NCBI GenBank assembly: GCA_002427605.1
Contig: DIRT01000029.1
Span: 123,990 to 187,989, forward strand
DNA: 64,000 bases
Source of the DNA: Bacteroidales bacterium UBA5429
GTDB lineage: Bacteria > Bacteroidota > Bacteroidia > Bacteroidales > WCHB1-69
Direction: 5' to 3'
Position 1 is the first letter of the stretch; each line of letters starts with the position of its first letter. The notes under the pieces are model-generated. The model did not search any database and was not told the origin of the DNA. It saw only the letters and a program-made list of their open reading frames with translations. Positions 33,335 through 41,770 of this stretch are shown one piece after another. Both the position numbers and the translations under genes were made by a program.

Positions 33335-35140
33335 CTAACCAACCATAAAATAGGTTGATGGGTAGATATGGTTAGTATCCTTCACTCTTTTACTTAATGC
33401 AAATGCAAAAGTAAGCGTACCAACTCTCCCAATAAACATCACAATCACCAAAATTATTTTTGTTGGATCGGTGAAAGAACTAGTACAACCTGTTGATAAT
33501 CCGCAAGTCGCAAATGCTGAGACACATTCAAATAAAAGGTTTACAAAATTAATTGTAGGCTCAAAAATAGAAATTGCCAACACAGAAATAAAAATTACCA
33601 GAGCTGACATAAACATAATAGAATATGATTTATCAACTAATTCAAAAGGAATTGTTTTCTTTCTAAATTCAATATGTTTTTTTCCTCTAATAGTAGCGAT
33701 TACAGACTTATAGATAACAAACGCCGTGGTTGTTTTAATTCCTCCGGCTGTAGAACCTGGGGAAGCACCTATAAACATCACTAACATTGTTATAATTAAT
33801 GTTGGAGTAGTAACCAACGACATATTAACAATATTAAACCCCGCTGTTCTACCGGTTACAATTTGAAAAATAGAGGCAACCAACTTTTCTGTAAAGTTAC
33901 TTTTATGTGAAAGAGATTGATGATACTCCAAGAAATAAAAAGATAGGGAACCTACCACTAAAATAAAAAGCGTAGTTCGTAGAACTATTATCGTACTAGG
34001 TCGTAATTTTTTCCATTTCTTTTTTCTTCTTTCTCTGATAGCTGATGGACTGAATAGATCAGCCATTACAAAAAATCCAATTCCCCCCAAAAGAATCAAA
34101 ATCATAACAACTATTTGTGGAAATATAGCATGGGAGACGAGGGGATTTAAAAAGTTATCACTCCATAATGTATATCCGCAGTTATTGTAAGCAGAAATAG
34201 CATGAAAAGCTGCATAAAAGAGGGTTTGACCGGTTGAAGTACAAAAATGGTTGTGTTGCCAGTAAATAAACAATAACCCCATACCAGTCACCTCAATAAT
34301 TAGGGTAGCTAAAATAATTTGACGTAAAATTGCGGATGTTTCAGAAGTTTTGTTTGCTGATAAAAGATCTTTAACAAAATATTGACTTCGAACAGATTTT
34401 GGTGACTTTGAAAAGAAGAGAGCAAAGAAAGAAGCAAAAGACAAGATACTTAATCCCCCCAATTGCATTAAAATCATAATGACAACTTGTCCTCGAAAAG
34501 TAAAATCCTTACTGACATCCAGTACTCCCAAACCTGTTACACAACATGAACTTGTAGAAGTAAACAAGGCATCAACAAAATGGATTGGCTGCGTGGTCAT
34601 CAAAGGCATAGACAAAAGAATAGTTCCCACTATGATTAAAGAGAAGAAGGAGAGAAGTAGCATCCCCGGAGGAGAAATGTTAAAGCGGGTGAAATAATTC
34701 ACAATTTTAGATAAATCTAGAATTGCAATAAAGAAAATGTAAAGATATAAGAAAAGAGTATAGTTTCTAATCTCTAATTCACTAGGCTGGTAGTCAAGAA
34801 TACTTTGAGATAAAAAAACAAAAACAAATTGTAAAAGGAAGAATGCCAAAATAACTGCTTCTGTACGCGTATCTCTTAAAAACTGTTTCCACTTCATGGA
34901 ATAGAGGAGAGAAAGCAGATATTTAAATACATAAAAAAGAGAAAAACCTTTAATTAGGCTTAAAATCGTTTCTTTTAGTGAGGGAGTAATATTAAATCCA
35001 TAATAGTAACAGATTAATCCAATAAGTAGAAAGGAAACGAGAAAGCTTACAATCTGTATCACCTTATCAACACGATCGGAATAATCAGAAATATGAATAT
35101 TAAATCGCCGGATCCAATTTTCTATTTTAAATTGTGACAT
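33335..35140 (-). CDS. TrkH/KtrB-type potassium transporter
   Basis: A 601-residue inner-membrane K+ channel-like transporter. Four M1-P-M2 repeats are recognisable from selectivity-filter segments such as TSTSSCCVTGLGVLDV, ISAYNNCGYTLWSD, TGRTAGFNIVNMS, and SAFATCGLSTG. Two or more extra N-terminal helices precede them. Gene order (ktrA-like regulator first, 10-base gap) indicates a KtrAB/TrkAH system. It converges on the LutA-like gene with a 5-base gap. Confidence 0.93.
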   Translation of the reverse strand: MSQFKIENWIRRFNIHISDYSDRVDKVIQIVSFLVSFLLIGLICYYYGFNITPSLKETILSLIKGFSLFYVFKYLLSLLYSMKWKQFLRDTRTEAVILAFFLLQFVFVFLSQSILDYQPSELEIRNYTLFLYLYIFFIAILDLSKIVNYFTRFNISPPGMLLLSFFSLIIVGTILLSMPLMTTQPIHFVDALFTSTSSCCVTGLGVLDVSKDFTFRGQVVIMILMQLGGLSILSFASFFALFFSKSPKSVRSQYFVKDLLSANKTSETSAILRQIILATLIIEVTGMGLLFIYWQHNHFCTSTGQTLFYAAFHAISAYNNCGYTLWSDNFLNPLVSHAIFPQIVVMILILLGGIGFFVMADLFSPSAIRERRKKKWKKLRPSTIIVLRTTLFILVVGSLSFYFLEYHQSLSHKSNFTEKLVASIFQIVTGRTAGFNIVNMSLVTTPTLIITMLVMFIGASPGSTAGGIKTTTAFVIYKSVIATIRGKKHIEFRKKTIPFELVDKSYSIMFMSALVIFISVLAISIFEPTINFVNLLFECVSAFATCGLSTGCTSSFTDPTKIILVIVMFIGRVGTLTFAFALSKRVKDTNHIYPSTYFMVG

Positions 35141-35150
35141 TCAATAAAAA

Positions 35151-35843
35151 TTATAAATTGGAATTGATAAACGTTTCTATATCAACTAATTTTCCAAATA
35201 ACACAAAGATATCATTTTCTTCAATAATGTCCGACGTAGCAGGTACCCCAATAATATGTTCTTCAATTTTTTTGGTATCAACCGAATCGTAAGTTTCTCT
35301 CCTAATTGTAATCAAGCTTATTCGATAACTATCTCTGAAGTTTAATTCTTCAATTGTTTTGCCAACAATACGGGGTGGGGTAAGCACTTCAGCAATTCGG
35401 TATTGGTCAGGAAGTTGCAAATAAGTTAATATATTGGGATTTAACATTCTTTCAGCAACAATAACACCCACTTCATCTTCAGGGGAAAGAAATTCAGTAA
35501 TTCCCATTTTCTCCAGAATTAACTTTTGGTTTTCTCCTAAAGTTCTACAAACAATACGTTTTACTTTTAAGTCAAGTAAATTGGCTACACAAAGTAGACG
35601 TGCCTCAAAGTCATTACCGATAGCAACAATCACAGTATCATAATCCTCAATATTTTCCGCTTCAAGAGCCCTTTTGTTCGTTGCATCAACACAAACAGCA
35701 TAAGCAACATCATCGGAAATATCCTGAATAATTGATAGGGTAGAGTCAATAACCAATACTTCAACCCCCTTTAATGAGAGTTCTTTTGCTATAGCAGTAC
35801 CAAATCTCCCAGCACCAATAACGGCAATTTTTTCATTTTTCAT
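35151..35843 (-). CDS. TrkA/KtrA-type potassium uptake regulatory protein
   Basis: A 230-residue cytoplasmic gating subunit with one RCK pair. The NAD(H)/ATP-binding Rossmann loop is GAGRFGTAIAKEL (residues about 8-20), with D-x-T after VLVID, and a TVIVAIGNDFEARL segment. The C-terminal RCK_C domain spans about 140-228. The single RCK unit is more like KtrA than the double-unit TrkA of enterobacteria. It heads the operon with the TrkH-type gene. Confidence 0.93.
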   Translation of the reverse strand: MKNEKIAVIGAGRFGTAIAKELSLKGVEVLVIDSTLSIIQDISDDVAYAVCVDATNKRALEAENIEDYDTVIVAIGNDFEARLLCVANLLDLKVKRIVCRTLGENQKLILEKMGITEFLSPEDEVGVIVAERMLNPNILTYLQLPDQYRIAEVLTPPRIVGKTIEELNFRDSYRISLITIRRETYDSVDTKKIEEHIIGVPATSDIIEENDIFVLFGKLVDIETFINSNL

Positions 35844-35859
35844 GGTCCATTATTTTTGC

Positions 35860-35868
35860 GCAAAAGTA
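35860..35868 (-). promoter_or_regulatory. -7 promoter element for ktrA-trkH
   Basis: Minus-strand TACTTTTGC, 16 bases before the ATG at 35843. It abuts a plus-strand TATTTTTGC (35851-35859), making an 18-base near-palindrome. Confidence 0.65.
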
Positions 35869-35877
35869 ATCTTTTTT

Positions 35878-37065
35878 TTATCTAAATATTGCTGTCGCCC
35901 GATAAAAAATTCCAGAAACATATGCAATGAGCATTCCGTAATTGGTAATTGGAATTTGTGCATTGATTGCCGGTTGTAACCTATTCATAATCTGCCTTTT
36001 AGTAATCATACAGCCACCGCACTGTACAATTAATTTAAATTGTGAGTAGTCGGGAATTGGATCTAATCCGGAAATAACAGTAAAGTGAAGTTTCTTTTTG
36101 GTGTATTCTTTCAACCAATTTGGGATTTTTACTCTACCAATATCATCACAAGAAGTAGTATGTGTGCAGGACTCTAAAATTAAAATCTGATCCTCATTCT
36201 GCAAATTTTCAATAGCCTTAGTTCCTTTTAAATAGCTATAAAAATCTCCTTTCTGATGGGCTAAAATGATGCTAAAACTGGTTAAAGGAATCTCATCAGG
36301 AATCATTTTTGAAACCTCAGGAAATATTTTGCTATCAGTAACCACCAAATTGGGTTTGGTATTCTTTTTTAAATAATCTTCGATTTCCGTTTCCTTCAGA
36401 ACAATAGCAATAGCCTGGTGATCCAATATATCACGAATAGTTTGGACCTGAGGCAAGATTAAACGTCCTTCAGGAGCAGCACTATCAATAGGAGTTATTA
36501 ACACTATTTGATCGCCGGGATCTACAACATCTCCTAAAATTGAAGTTGATGATTGATAGGCGGATTTAGGCATCAACTTCACAATTTTATCAATTAATTT
36601 ATCAATGCCAAATAGGGTAGTGGCACTAACATTAACAATATTATAATTTTCAAATGAAGATTGAGTTGGAGCTTCACATTGATCTACTTTATTATTGACT
36701 ATTAGGAAAGGAGTGTGTGTTTCCTCTAATTTTAGAATAATTTCCTGTTCTTCTTTTTCTATTTGATAATTATTGACAACTAATAAAGCAAAATCAATTA
36801 GTTTAATAACTTCCAAAGTTTTTTGTACCCTTTTTAATCCTAATTCACCCACATCATCATAACCTGGCGTATCAATAATGACTGTGGGTCCCAAACCATA
36901 TATTTCTATTGATTTTTTAACAGGATCCGTCGTTGTTCCGGGAGTATCAGAAACAATAGCCAAATCTTGCTTTGTAATAGCATTAATCAAAGAGCTTTTT
37001 CCCGTATTTCTTCTACCAATAATTCCCAGATGTGGCTGTGTGTTAATTCCTTTAATTTTCGGCAT
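35878..37065 (-). CDS. hydF: [FeFe]-hydrogenase maturation GTPase HydF
   Basis: A 395-residue three-domain scaffold on which the 2Fe subcluster of the hydrogenase H-cluster is built. The G domain has G1 GRRNTGKSSLIN (17-28), DTPGTTTDPV, G3 DTPGYDD and NKVD. The C-terminal cluster domain has the family C-x-H ... C-x-x-C ligands as ESCTHTTSCDD and QCGGC, followed by MITKRQIMNRL and ITNYGM. The frame opens at a TTG (37086), but the ATG at 37065 is preferred. HydE, HydG and a hydrogenase are not in the window. Confidence 0.94.
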   Translation of the reverse strand: MPKIKGINTQPHLGIIGRRNTGKSSLINAITKQDLAIVSDTPGTTTDPVKKSIEIYGLGPTVIIDTPGYDDVGELGLKRVQKTLEVIKLIDFALLVVNNYQIEKEEQEIILKLEETHTPFLIVNNKVDQCEAPTQSSFENYNIVNVSATTLFGIDKLIDKIVKLMPKSAYQSSTSILGDVVDPGDQIVLITPIDSAAPEGRLILPQVQTIRDILDHQAIAIVLKETEIEDYLKKNTKPNLVVTDSKIFPEVSKMIPDEIPLTSFSIILAHQKGDFYSYLKGTKAIENLQNEDQILILESCTHTTSCDDIGRVKIPNWLKEYTKKKLHFTVISGLDPIPDYSQFKLIVQCGGCMITKRQIMNRLQPAINAQIPITNYGMLIAYVSGIFYRATAIFR

Positions 37066-37082
37066 GTTTAAATTTTTTTTTT

Positions 37083-37091
37083 GCAAAATTA
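37083..37091 (-). promoter_or_regulatory. -7 promoter element for hydF
   Basis: Minus-strand TAATTTTGC (TAnnTTTGC), 17 bases before the ATG at 37065. It overlaps the upstream TTG codon. Confidence 0.6.
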
Positions 37092-37153
37092 TGAATAATT
37101 TTTAAAAATAGGAGATATTATTATAAATTTAATAATATTGATAATCATCAAAG

Positions 37154-37167
37154 TTTACAATTGTAAA
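37154..37167. promoter_or_regulatory. Operator-like palindrome TTTACAATTGTAAA (copy 1)
   Basis: A perfect 14-bp palindrome about 60 bases upstream of the hydF -7 element. Imperfect copies lie at 37615-37628 (TTTACATTTGTCAA) and 37651-37664 (TTTATGTTTGTAAA). Confidence 0.5.
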
Positions 37168-37544
37168 TACATTTATTCGTGTTTATTATTGTGAATTTTT
37201 TAATGTTTGAGTTTACTTTTATTAATACAAAGATTACTACTGTTGTATTTATTGATGTGTATTTTTATTTGATTTTAGTTTCCAACTTTTATTTATGTTT
37301 ATTTATTTATAGAGAATTAGAATAAATCTTTTACTTATATTTCAAAACAAAATATAATACTTTTAAACTTCTTAACTAATTGATATCCAATACAGTTAAA
37401 AGATTTTATTAATTATTTACTTTAGATGATTATTGTTATTTATTAACATTTTATAATTAATACAATTTAAATATTTATAACTCTGATATTCAGGTTTTTA
37501 GATGTTTTATCTAATCTAATACTTTAAATAGTTATCAACATTCG

Positions 37545-37574
37545 TTGAAATTTTGGTTTTTTGTACTATTTTTG
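37545..37574 (+). promoter_or_regulatory. Promoter of the 37676 XRE-type gene
   Basis: TTG at 37545-37547 and TATTTTTG at 37567-37574 are 19 bases apart. Transcription would start near 37581 and leave a leader of about 95 bases containing two operator-like repeats. Confidence 0.5.
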
Positions 37575-37614
37575 TTGTTCCAAAAGTTGGTTAACAAAAG
37601 TAACTCTCTATATG

Positions 37615-37664
37615 TTTACATTTGTCAACATTGTTAGTTTTGTTTTTGTGTTTATGTTTGTAAA
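37615..37664. promoter_or_regulatory. Operator-like repeats (copies 2 and 3)
   Basis: TTTACATTTGTCAA (37615-37628) and TTTATGTTTGTAAA (37651-37664) are variants of the palindrome at 37154. They lie between the predicted transcription start and the start codon of the XRE-type gene, a position that suits autorepression. Confidence 0.45.
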
Positions 37665-37675
37665 ATTTTATTGTT

Positions 37676-38194
37676 ATGGTTAATCGAATTAAACAGATAA
37701 TGGAGATGTGTGATTCAACTCCGGCACAATTTGCAACAGAATTAGGTATAAATAGATCTAATTTAACACATGTATTTTCTGGGCGAAATCAGCCCAGTTT
37801 AGATTTAACACGAAAAATATTGGAAACATTTCCTGAAATTAAAGCAGAATGGTTAATTATGGGTACTGGTCCTATGACGAAATCTGATGAATTAAAAATG
37901 ATTAAGGAACAGATTAATGAATCTGCTCCAAATCAGCCTCGTGATTTTTTAAATAAAAAAGAAGAGAGTGATAAATCTGTCGAAAAAGTGGATAATAAAA
38001 TCGAGTCCCCTGAGAATTCACAAGTCACAGTCAGGACAAAAGAGGATAACAATACAGAGCAGGGTTCAACAAAGGAAAAGTTGGAAAGAACTTCCTGCCC
38101 CCCATTATTTAAAGATCATAAAAAAGAAGTAGAAAAAATGATCCTAATATACAGTGATCGTACTTTTGAAACCTATTATCCTCAGGAAAAATAA
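37676..38194 (+). CDS. XRE-family helix-turn-helix regulator
   Basis: A 172-residue protein. Residues 1-65 form a Cro/CI-type domain: TPAQFATELGINRSNLTHVFSGRNQPSLD, then RKILETFPEIKAEWLIMGTGPM, a layout common in Bacteroidota regulators. The remainder is hydrophilic, probably disordered, rich in Lys, Glu, Ser and Asn, and ends with a short FETYYPQEK tail. Its target is unknown, but repeats in its own leader suggest autoregulation. It converges on mutL. Confidence 0.85.
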   Translation: MVNRIKQIMEMCDSTPAQFATELGINRSNLTHVFSGRNQPSLDLTRKILETFPEIKAEWLIMGTGPMTKSDELKMIKEQINESAPNQPRDFLNKKEESDKSVEKVDNKIESPENSQVTVRTKEDNNTEQGSTKEKLERTSCPPLFKDHKKEVEKMILIYSDRTFETYYPQEK

Positions 38195-38214
38195 CAAAGA
38201 GTTAACTTAAGATT

Positions 38215-40092
38215 TTAGCTATCAAAAAAATGGGATATTTCAATCTCGCTTAATGAATAAAGTATTTTTTTACCTGATGGGGCTGTATGAGGTACAAGGG
38301 TGGAGAAGAGGGTTTTAATCAACTCCTGAATCTCTTCATTGGTTGTTAACTCTTTAAAACGGTGTTTCTTATGCCTTGCCATTGAAAGCGCAATTGTTTT
38401 ATTACGGTCAGTATCTCTACCCATCTGGCTAGCCTTATAACTCTCTATTAAATAAGTTATTAGTGTTTGTAAATCATCATTCTCTTCATTGTTTGGAGTT
38501 CCATTTACAACAATAGTTGTGCTATCCAGAATTTCAATTTCATATCCCAAATGGAGTAATTCCGGTTTCATTTCATTAATAATCTCAATTTGTGCCGGTG
38601 TAAATTGGATATGATCCGGAAAGAGAGAGTGCTGAATCACAGTAGGTTGATTTTCCAAAGCATCAAAATATTTTTCATACAAAATACGTTCACGTGCCGA
38701 TGTAATATGAATAAATGTAACCCGTGAATTAATCAACGCAACGATATATTGATTAGAAAGTAAAAAAGCTGGAATCTCTTCGATTGAAATTATTGGAATA
38801 TCTTGTTCCTGTTTTTCATTAAAAACCAGCTCAGTTCTACGCTCTTCCTGTGAAGTAATTTCAATATGTTCATCTTTAATATTTTTCATAAACTGACTCC
38901 AGCTGTCAAAATGCTCATTTCCCTTAGGGTGATGGGAGGAAAAGCTTGAGGAAGAGGAGTGTGAACCTGCACTACTTTTCTTGGATTGGAACGGATTATA
39001 ATCAGGATTCAATGATACTGAAGGTGGTCTAATCTCTGTATTGGGTTTTAAGACCGGAATCTCCTGAGCTCCTTCAACATCAAAATCGATTTGTGGCGTG
39101 AGGGAGAGTGCCCCTAAGGATTTTTTTACTGTAGCATGAATTAGTCCATATAGTAGTTTTTCATCCTGGAACTTGGCCTCTACTTTAGTCGGACTAATAT
39201 TTACATCAATTGTTTTAGGATCTACTTGTAAATGAACAAAAAAGGCTGGTTTATAACCCTCAGGAATCATTTCTTTATATGCACTTTCAATAGCATGTCT
39301 AAGATAATAATGAGTAATAAATCTATTATTTACAAAGAAATACTGATCATTTTTTCTTTTTTTCGCATTTTCAGGTTTTGCAATAAATCCGCTAATTTTA
39401 ATTTCTCCCACCTCTTGTTCAATAGGAAACAACTTATCTTTAATATGATTTCCAAATATTTGAATAATTCTAATTTTAAAATTGGAGGGGGTAAGTTGTA
39501 GAAGCAACTTATCATTATGAGAGAAAGTAAAACCTAATTCAGGGTGTATCAGTGCAATTCTAAAGAATTCTTCTTCAATATGGGAAAACTCAACGGAATC
39601 TGATTTTAGGAAGTTTCTCCGAGCCGGTACATTATAAAAAAGGTTTTTGACAGCTACCGAAGTACCGTCAGATGTAACTGTTGGAACATGTTCTGATATT
39701 TGTGTTCCCTCAATGGCCACCAATGTCCCAATCTCCTGATCTTCCTGCTTTGTCTTTAATTCCACATGAGCGATAGCTGCAATTGATGCCAAAGCTTCAC
39801 CACGAAACCCTTTAGTTTTCAGAGAAAAAAGATCATCAGCAGAATTAATTTTAGAAGTAGCATGGCGTTCAAAACAGAGTCTAGCGTCACTAAAGCTCAT
39901 TCCTTTACCATTATCAACGACCTGGATTAGAGTTTTACCAGAATCTTTAATAATCAATTCTATCTGTGTTGCACCTGAGTCAACACTATTTTCAAGAAGC
40001 TCTTTAACAACAGAAGCAGGGCGTTGGATTACCTCACCGGCTGCAATTTGATTTGCTACGTGATCAGGGAGAAGATGAATAATATCAGACAT
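38215..40092 (-). CDS. mutL: DNA mismatch repair protein MutL
   Basis: A 625-residue GHKL ATPase that couples MutS to downstream repair. The N-terminal ATPase motifs are intact: LLENSVDSGAT, VVDNGKGM, FERHATSKI and GFRGEALASIAA, then RRNFLKS. A linker of low complexity (Ser/His-rich near 365-395) precedes the C-terminal dimerisation domain. The endonuclease motif usual for MutL outside the MutH-carrying proteobacteria (DQHAxxERxxYE) reads HITSARERILYE, and the late A-R-x-A motif is also altered (SMARHKKHRF). The gene follows a small membrane-protein gene by 28 bases. Confidence 0.95.
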   Translation of the reverse strand: MSDIIHLLPDHVANQIAAGEVIQRPASVVKELLENSVDSGATQIELIIKDSGKTLIQVVDNGKGMSFSDARLCFERHATSKINSADDLFSLKTKGFRGEALASIAAIAHVELKTKQEDQEIGTLVAIEGTQISEHVPTVTSDGTSVAVKNLFYNVPARRNFLKSDSVEFSHIEEEFFRIALIHPELGFTFSHNDKLLLQLTPSNFKIRIIQIFGNHIKDKLFPIEQEVGEIKISGFIAKPENAKKRKNDQYFFVNNRFITHYYLRHAIESAYKEMIPEGYKPAFFVHLQVDPKTIDVNISPTKVEAKFQDEKLLYGLIHATVKKSLGALSLTPQIDFDVEGAQEIPVLKPNTEIRPPSVSLNPDYNPFQSKKSSAGSHSSSSSFSSHHPKGNEHFDSWSQFMKNIKDEHIEITSQEERRTELVFNEKQEQDIPIISIEEIPAFLLSNQYIVALINSRVTFIHITSARERILYEKYFDALENQPTVIQHSLFPDHIQFTPAQIEIINEMKPELLHLGYEIEILDSTTIVVNGTPNNEENDDLQTLITYLIESYKASQMGRDTDRNKTIALSMARHKKHRFKELTTNEEIQELIKTLFSTLVPHTAPSGKKILYSLSEIEISHFFDS

Positions 40093-40120
40093 AATTTAAA
40101 ATTCAGAAAGATAGGGAAGT

Positions 40121-40369
40121 TTAAAGAAATTTAACATAGACATAAAGGAGTACAACAAGAATTATTATAATCCAAATAAGCGACTTAAAGTTGGATATTC
40201 CTTTCCTTCTACTTTGTCTCTTTTTATCCCAGCTGCGATGTAATCTTTCTGCAAATTCATCACGATCAAACACCTTATTATTGGACTTTTTATCTTCTCC
40301 TTCAACATAGAATTGTGGAATATAGTTGTATTTTCTAACTTCTGGTCTCTGAAAAAATGAAAAATTCAT
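40121..40369 (-). CDS. Small tail-anchored protein upstream of mutL
   Basis: An 82-residue protein of unknown function: a basic, hydrophilic N-terminal region beginning MNFSFFQRPEVRKYNYIPQFY, then a single C-terminal transmembrane helix (roughly residues 60-80, SLIWIIIILVVLLYVYV), so it is probably tail-anchored in the inner membrane. Small proteins of this form are often found beside mutL in Bacteroidota. An ATG at 40399 lies upstream, but the promoter element at 40396-40389 makes 40369 the better start. Confidence 0.75.
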   Translation of the reverse strand: MNFSFFQRPEVRKYNYIPQFYVEGEDKKSNNKVFDRDEFAERLHRSWDKKRQSRRKGISNFKSLIWIIIILVVLLYVYVKFL

Positions 40370-40388
40370 ATCTACATCATATTTTCGA

Positions 40389-40396
40389 CAAAAATA
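40389..40396 (-). promoter_or_regulatory. -7 promoter element for the tail-anchored protein and mutL
   Basis: Minus-strand TATTTTTG (TAnnTTTG), 19 bases before the ATG at 40369. Confidence 0.5.
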
Positions 40397-40556
40397 CATA
40401 AAAAAGTGCTACAAAGTTCTGATGTGAATAAAAATTAAATTCTCATATACAGCTAACCCCTTGCCTATGATTATAATATTATTGTAAAAAGAGAGCAATA
40501 AAAGGGTTATAAAAACTATTTTTTCCTTCTTATTCGATATAGACAATTGTTTTTTA

Positions 40557-40565
40557 TATTTTTGC
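40557..40565 (+). promoter_or_regulatory. -7 promoter element for yqgE
   Basis: TATTTTTGC, 7 bases before the ATG at 40573, giving an almost leaderless transcript. Confidence 0.55.
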
Positions 40566-40572
40566 AGTCAGT

Positions 40573-41157
40573 ATGAAGAAGTTTAATAATGATTTTTTTA
40601 AAGTTATTCCAACACCCTTTAAGCCTGCGGTGGGAAGAATATTAATTTCAGTTCCTTTTTACAGTGATTCTTTTTTTTATAGAACTGTTGTAGTACTGAC
40701 AGACTACGATAAGAGTAGCTGTGTAGGTTTAGTGATTAACAAGGTTTCACATTTTTCGGTAAAAGATATCGTTTCGAAGTTAAACATTGAAGACCCGATC
40801 TATGTTGGTGGTCCGGTCAGTCACTCTCTTGCTTTTGCACTCCATAATTATCCTCATTTTGAAAGGAGACACAAACTGATGGAAGGCGTTTACATTGGTT
40901 ATGACGAAAACTTACTCTCTTATATGGAGTCAAAAAGAGTTCCTGGTTTGAAATTCAAATTTTTTGTTGGATATTCAGGATGGTATCCTAAACAACTTGA
41001 AAATGAGATAGAAAGAAACTTATGGGTGGTCAGCACCGCCGACCCGGAGTTGATATTAGATACTCCTACCGAGCTAATCTGGACCAAAGCAGTAGAAAAA
41101 TTAGGTGAAAATTACAGCCATTGGCTTCAACTACCTTATGATCCAACTTATAATTAA
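40573..41157 (+). CDS. YqgE/AlgH family protein (UPF0301)
   Basis: A 194-residue protein of the YqgE/AlgH family, whose biochemical role is not settled. Family segments are GRILISVPFYSDSFFYRTVVVLTD, GLVINKVSHF, IYVGGPVSHSLAFALHN and FFVGYSGWYPKQLENEI. Length is typical. It has its own promoter, and the downstream complex genes have another, so it is probably monocistronic. Confidence 0.92.
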   Translation: MKKFNNDFFKVIPTPFKPAVGRILISVPFYSDSFFYRTVVVLTDYDKSSCVGLVINKVSHFSVKDIVSKLNIEDPIYVGGPVSHSLAFALHNYPHFERRHKLMEGVYIGYDENLLSYMESKRVPGLKFKFFVGYSGWYPKQLENEIERNLWVVSTADPELILDTPTELIWTKAVEKLGENYSHWLQLPYDPTYN

Positions 41158-41190
41158 GTAAAAAAAACAGAATTATTGAAGAATTTCTTG

Positions 41191-41199
41191 TACTTTTGC
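41191..41199 (+). promoter_or_regulatory. -7 promoter element for the NuoEFG-like operon
   Basis: TACTTTTGC, 37 bases before the ATG at 41237. Confidence 0.6.
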
Positions 41200-41236
41200 A
41201 GGTTATTTTTATAGTGGATTAACAAAAAGTTGGAAC

Positions 41237-41755
41237 ATGCACATTGAAAAAAATACAAATAAAAATCTTCAATCAACTGAGTGTCAAATTGATATTTCTG
41301 CTTTAGAAACTATTATTAAAGATTGCAAAGGAGTTTCAGGTGGATTAATTCCACTTCTTCAAAGAATACAAGATCAATTCACCTTTATTCCTCCGCAAGC
41401 TTTTAAACTGATTGATAAGGAGTTAAATATTCCAGAAAGCGAATCTTTAGGAGTAGCTACCTTTTATACTCAATTCAAATTAAATCCCACCGGAAAATAC
41501 ACCATCAAGATTTGTAAAGGGACAGCTTGCCATGTTCAGAATGCAAGTAAGATATTTGATGCTATCTCAGAATATCTGCAGATTAAAGCAGGGGAAACAA
41601 CTGATGATCAATTATTTACACTTGAACTTGTTTCTTGTTTAGGATGTTGTTCTTTAGCTCCGGCTATCATGATTGGGGAAGAAACTTATGGAAAATTAGA
41701 TGATCGAAGTGTAATTTCTATTATTAAAGAAATACAAAGCAGAGAGTCAAAATAG
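41237..41755 (+). CDS. NuoE-like [2Fe-2S] subunit (HydC/BfuC type)
   Basis: A 172-residue thioredoxin-fold subunit with one [2Fe-2S] cluster. The ligands are Cys93 and Cys98 (CKGTACHV) and Cys134 and Cys138 (CLGCCSLAP). It is preceded by the helical region VSGGLIPLLQRIQDQFTFIP. The subunit passes electrons to or from the flavin subunit encoded 15 bases downstream. In related soluble enzymes (bifurcating hydrogenases, formate dehydrogenases), this is the smallest of three subunits. Confidence 0.92.
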   Translation: MHIEKNTNKNLQSTECQIDISALETIIKDCKGVSGGLIPLLQRIQDQFTFIPPQAFKLIDKELNIPESESLGVATFYTQFKLNPTGKYTIKICKGTACHVQNASKIFDAISEYLQIKAGETTDDQLFTLELVSCLGCCSLAPAIMIGEETYGKLDDRSVISIIKEIQSRESK

Positions 41756-41770
41756 CTTATTTTTGTTATT

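Larger units (their letters stand above)
37087..37675. other. AT-rich intergenic regulatory region between hydF and the XRE gene
   Basis: A 589-base stretch of very low GC with no supported gene or structured RNA. It holds divergent promoters at both ends, three copies of a TTTACA-type palindrome (37154, 37615, 37651), one near-match to a DnaA box (TTATCAACA at 37532-37540) and much tttatttatgttt low-complexity sequence. Confidence 0.6.

Noticed and set aside
37087..37675. Replication origin in the AT-rich gap
   Set aside because: Only one imperfect DnaA box is present. The repeats found are palindromes better explained as operators.
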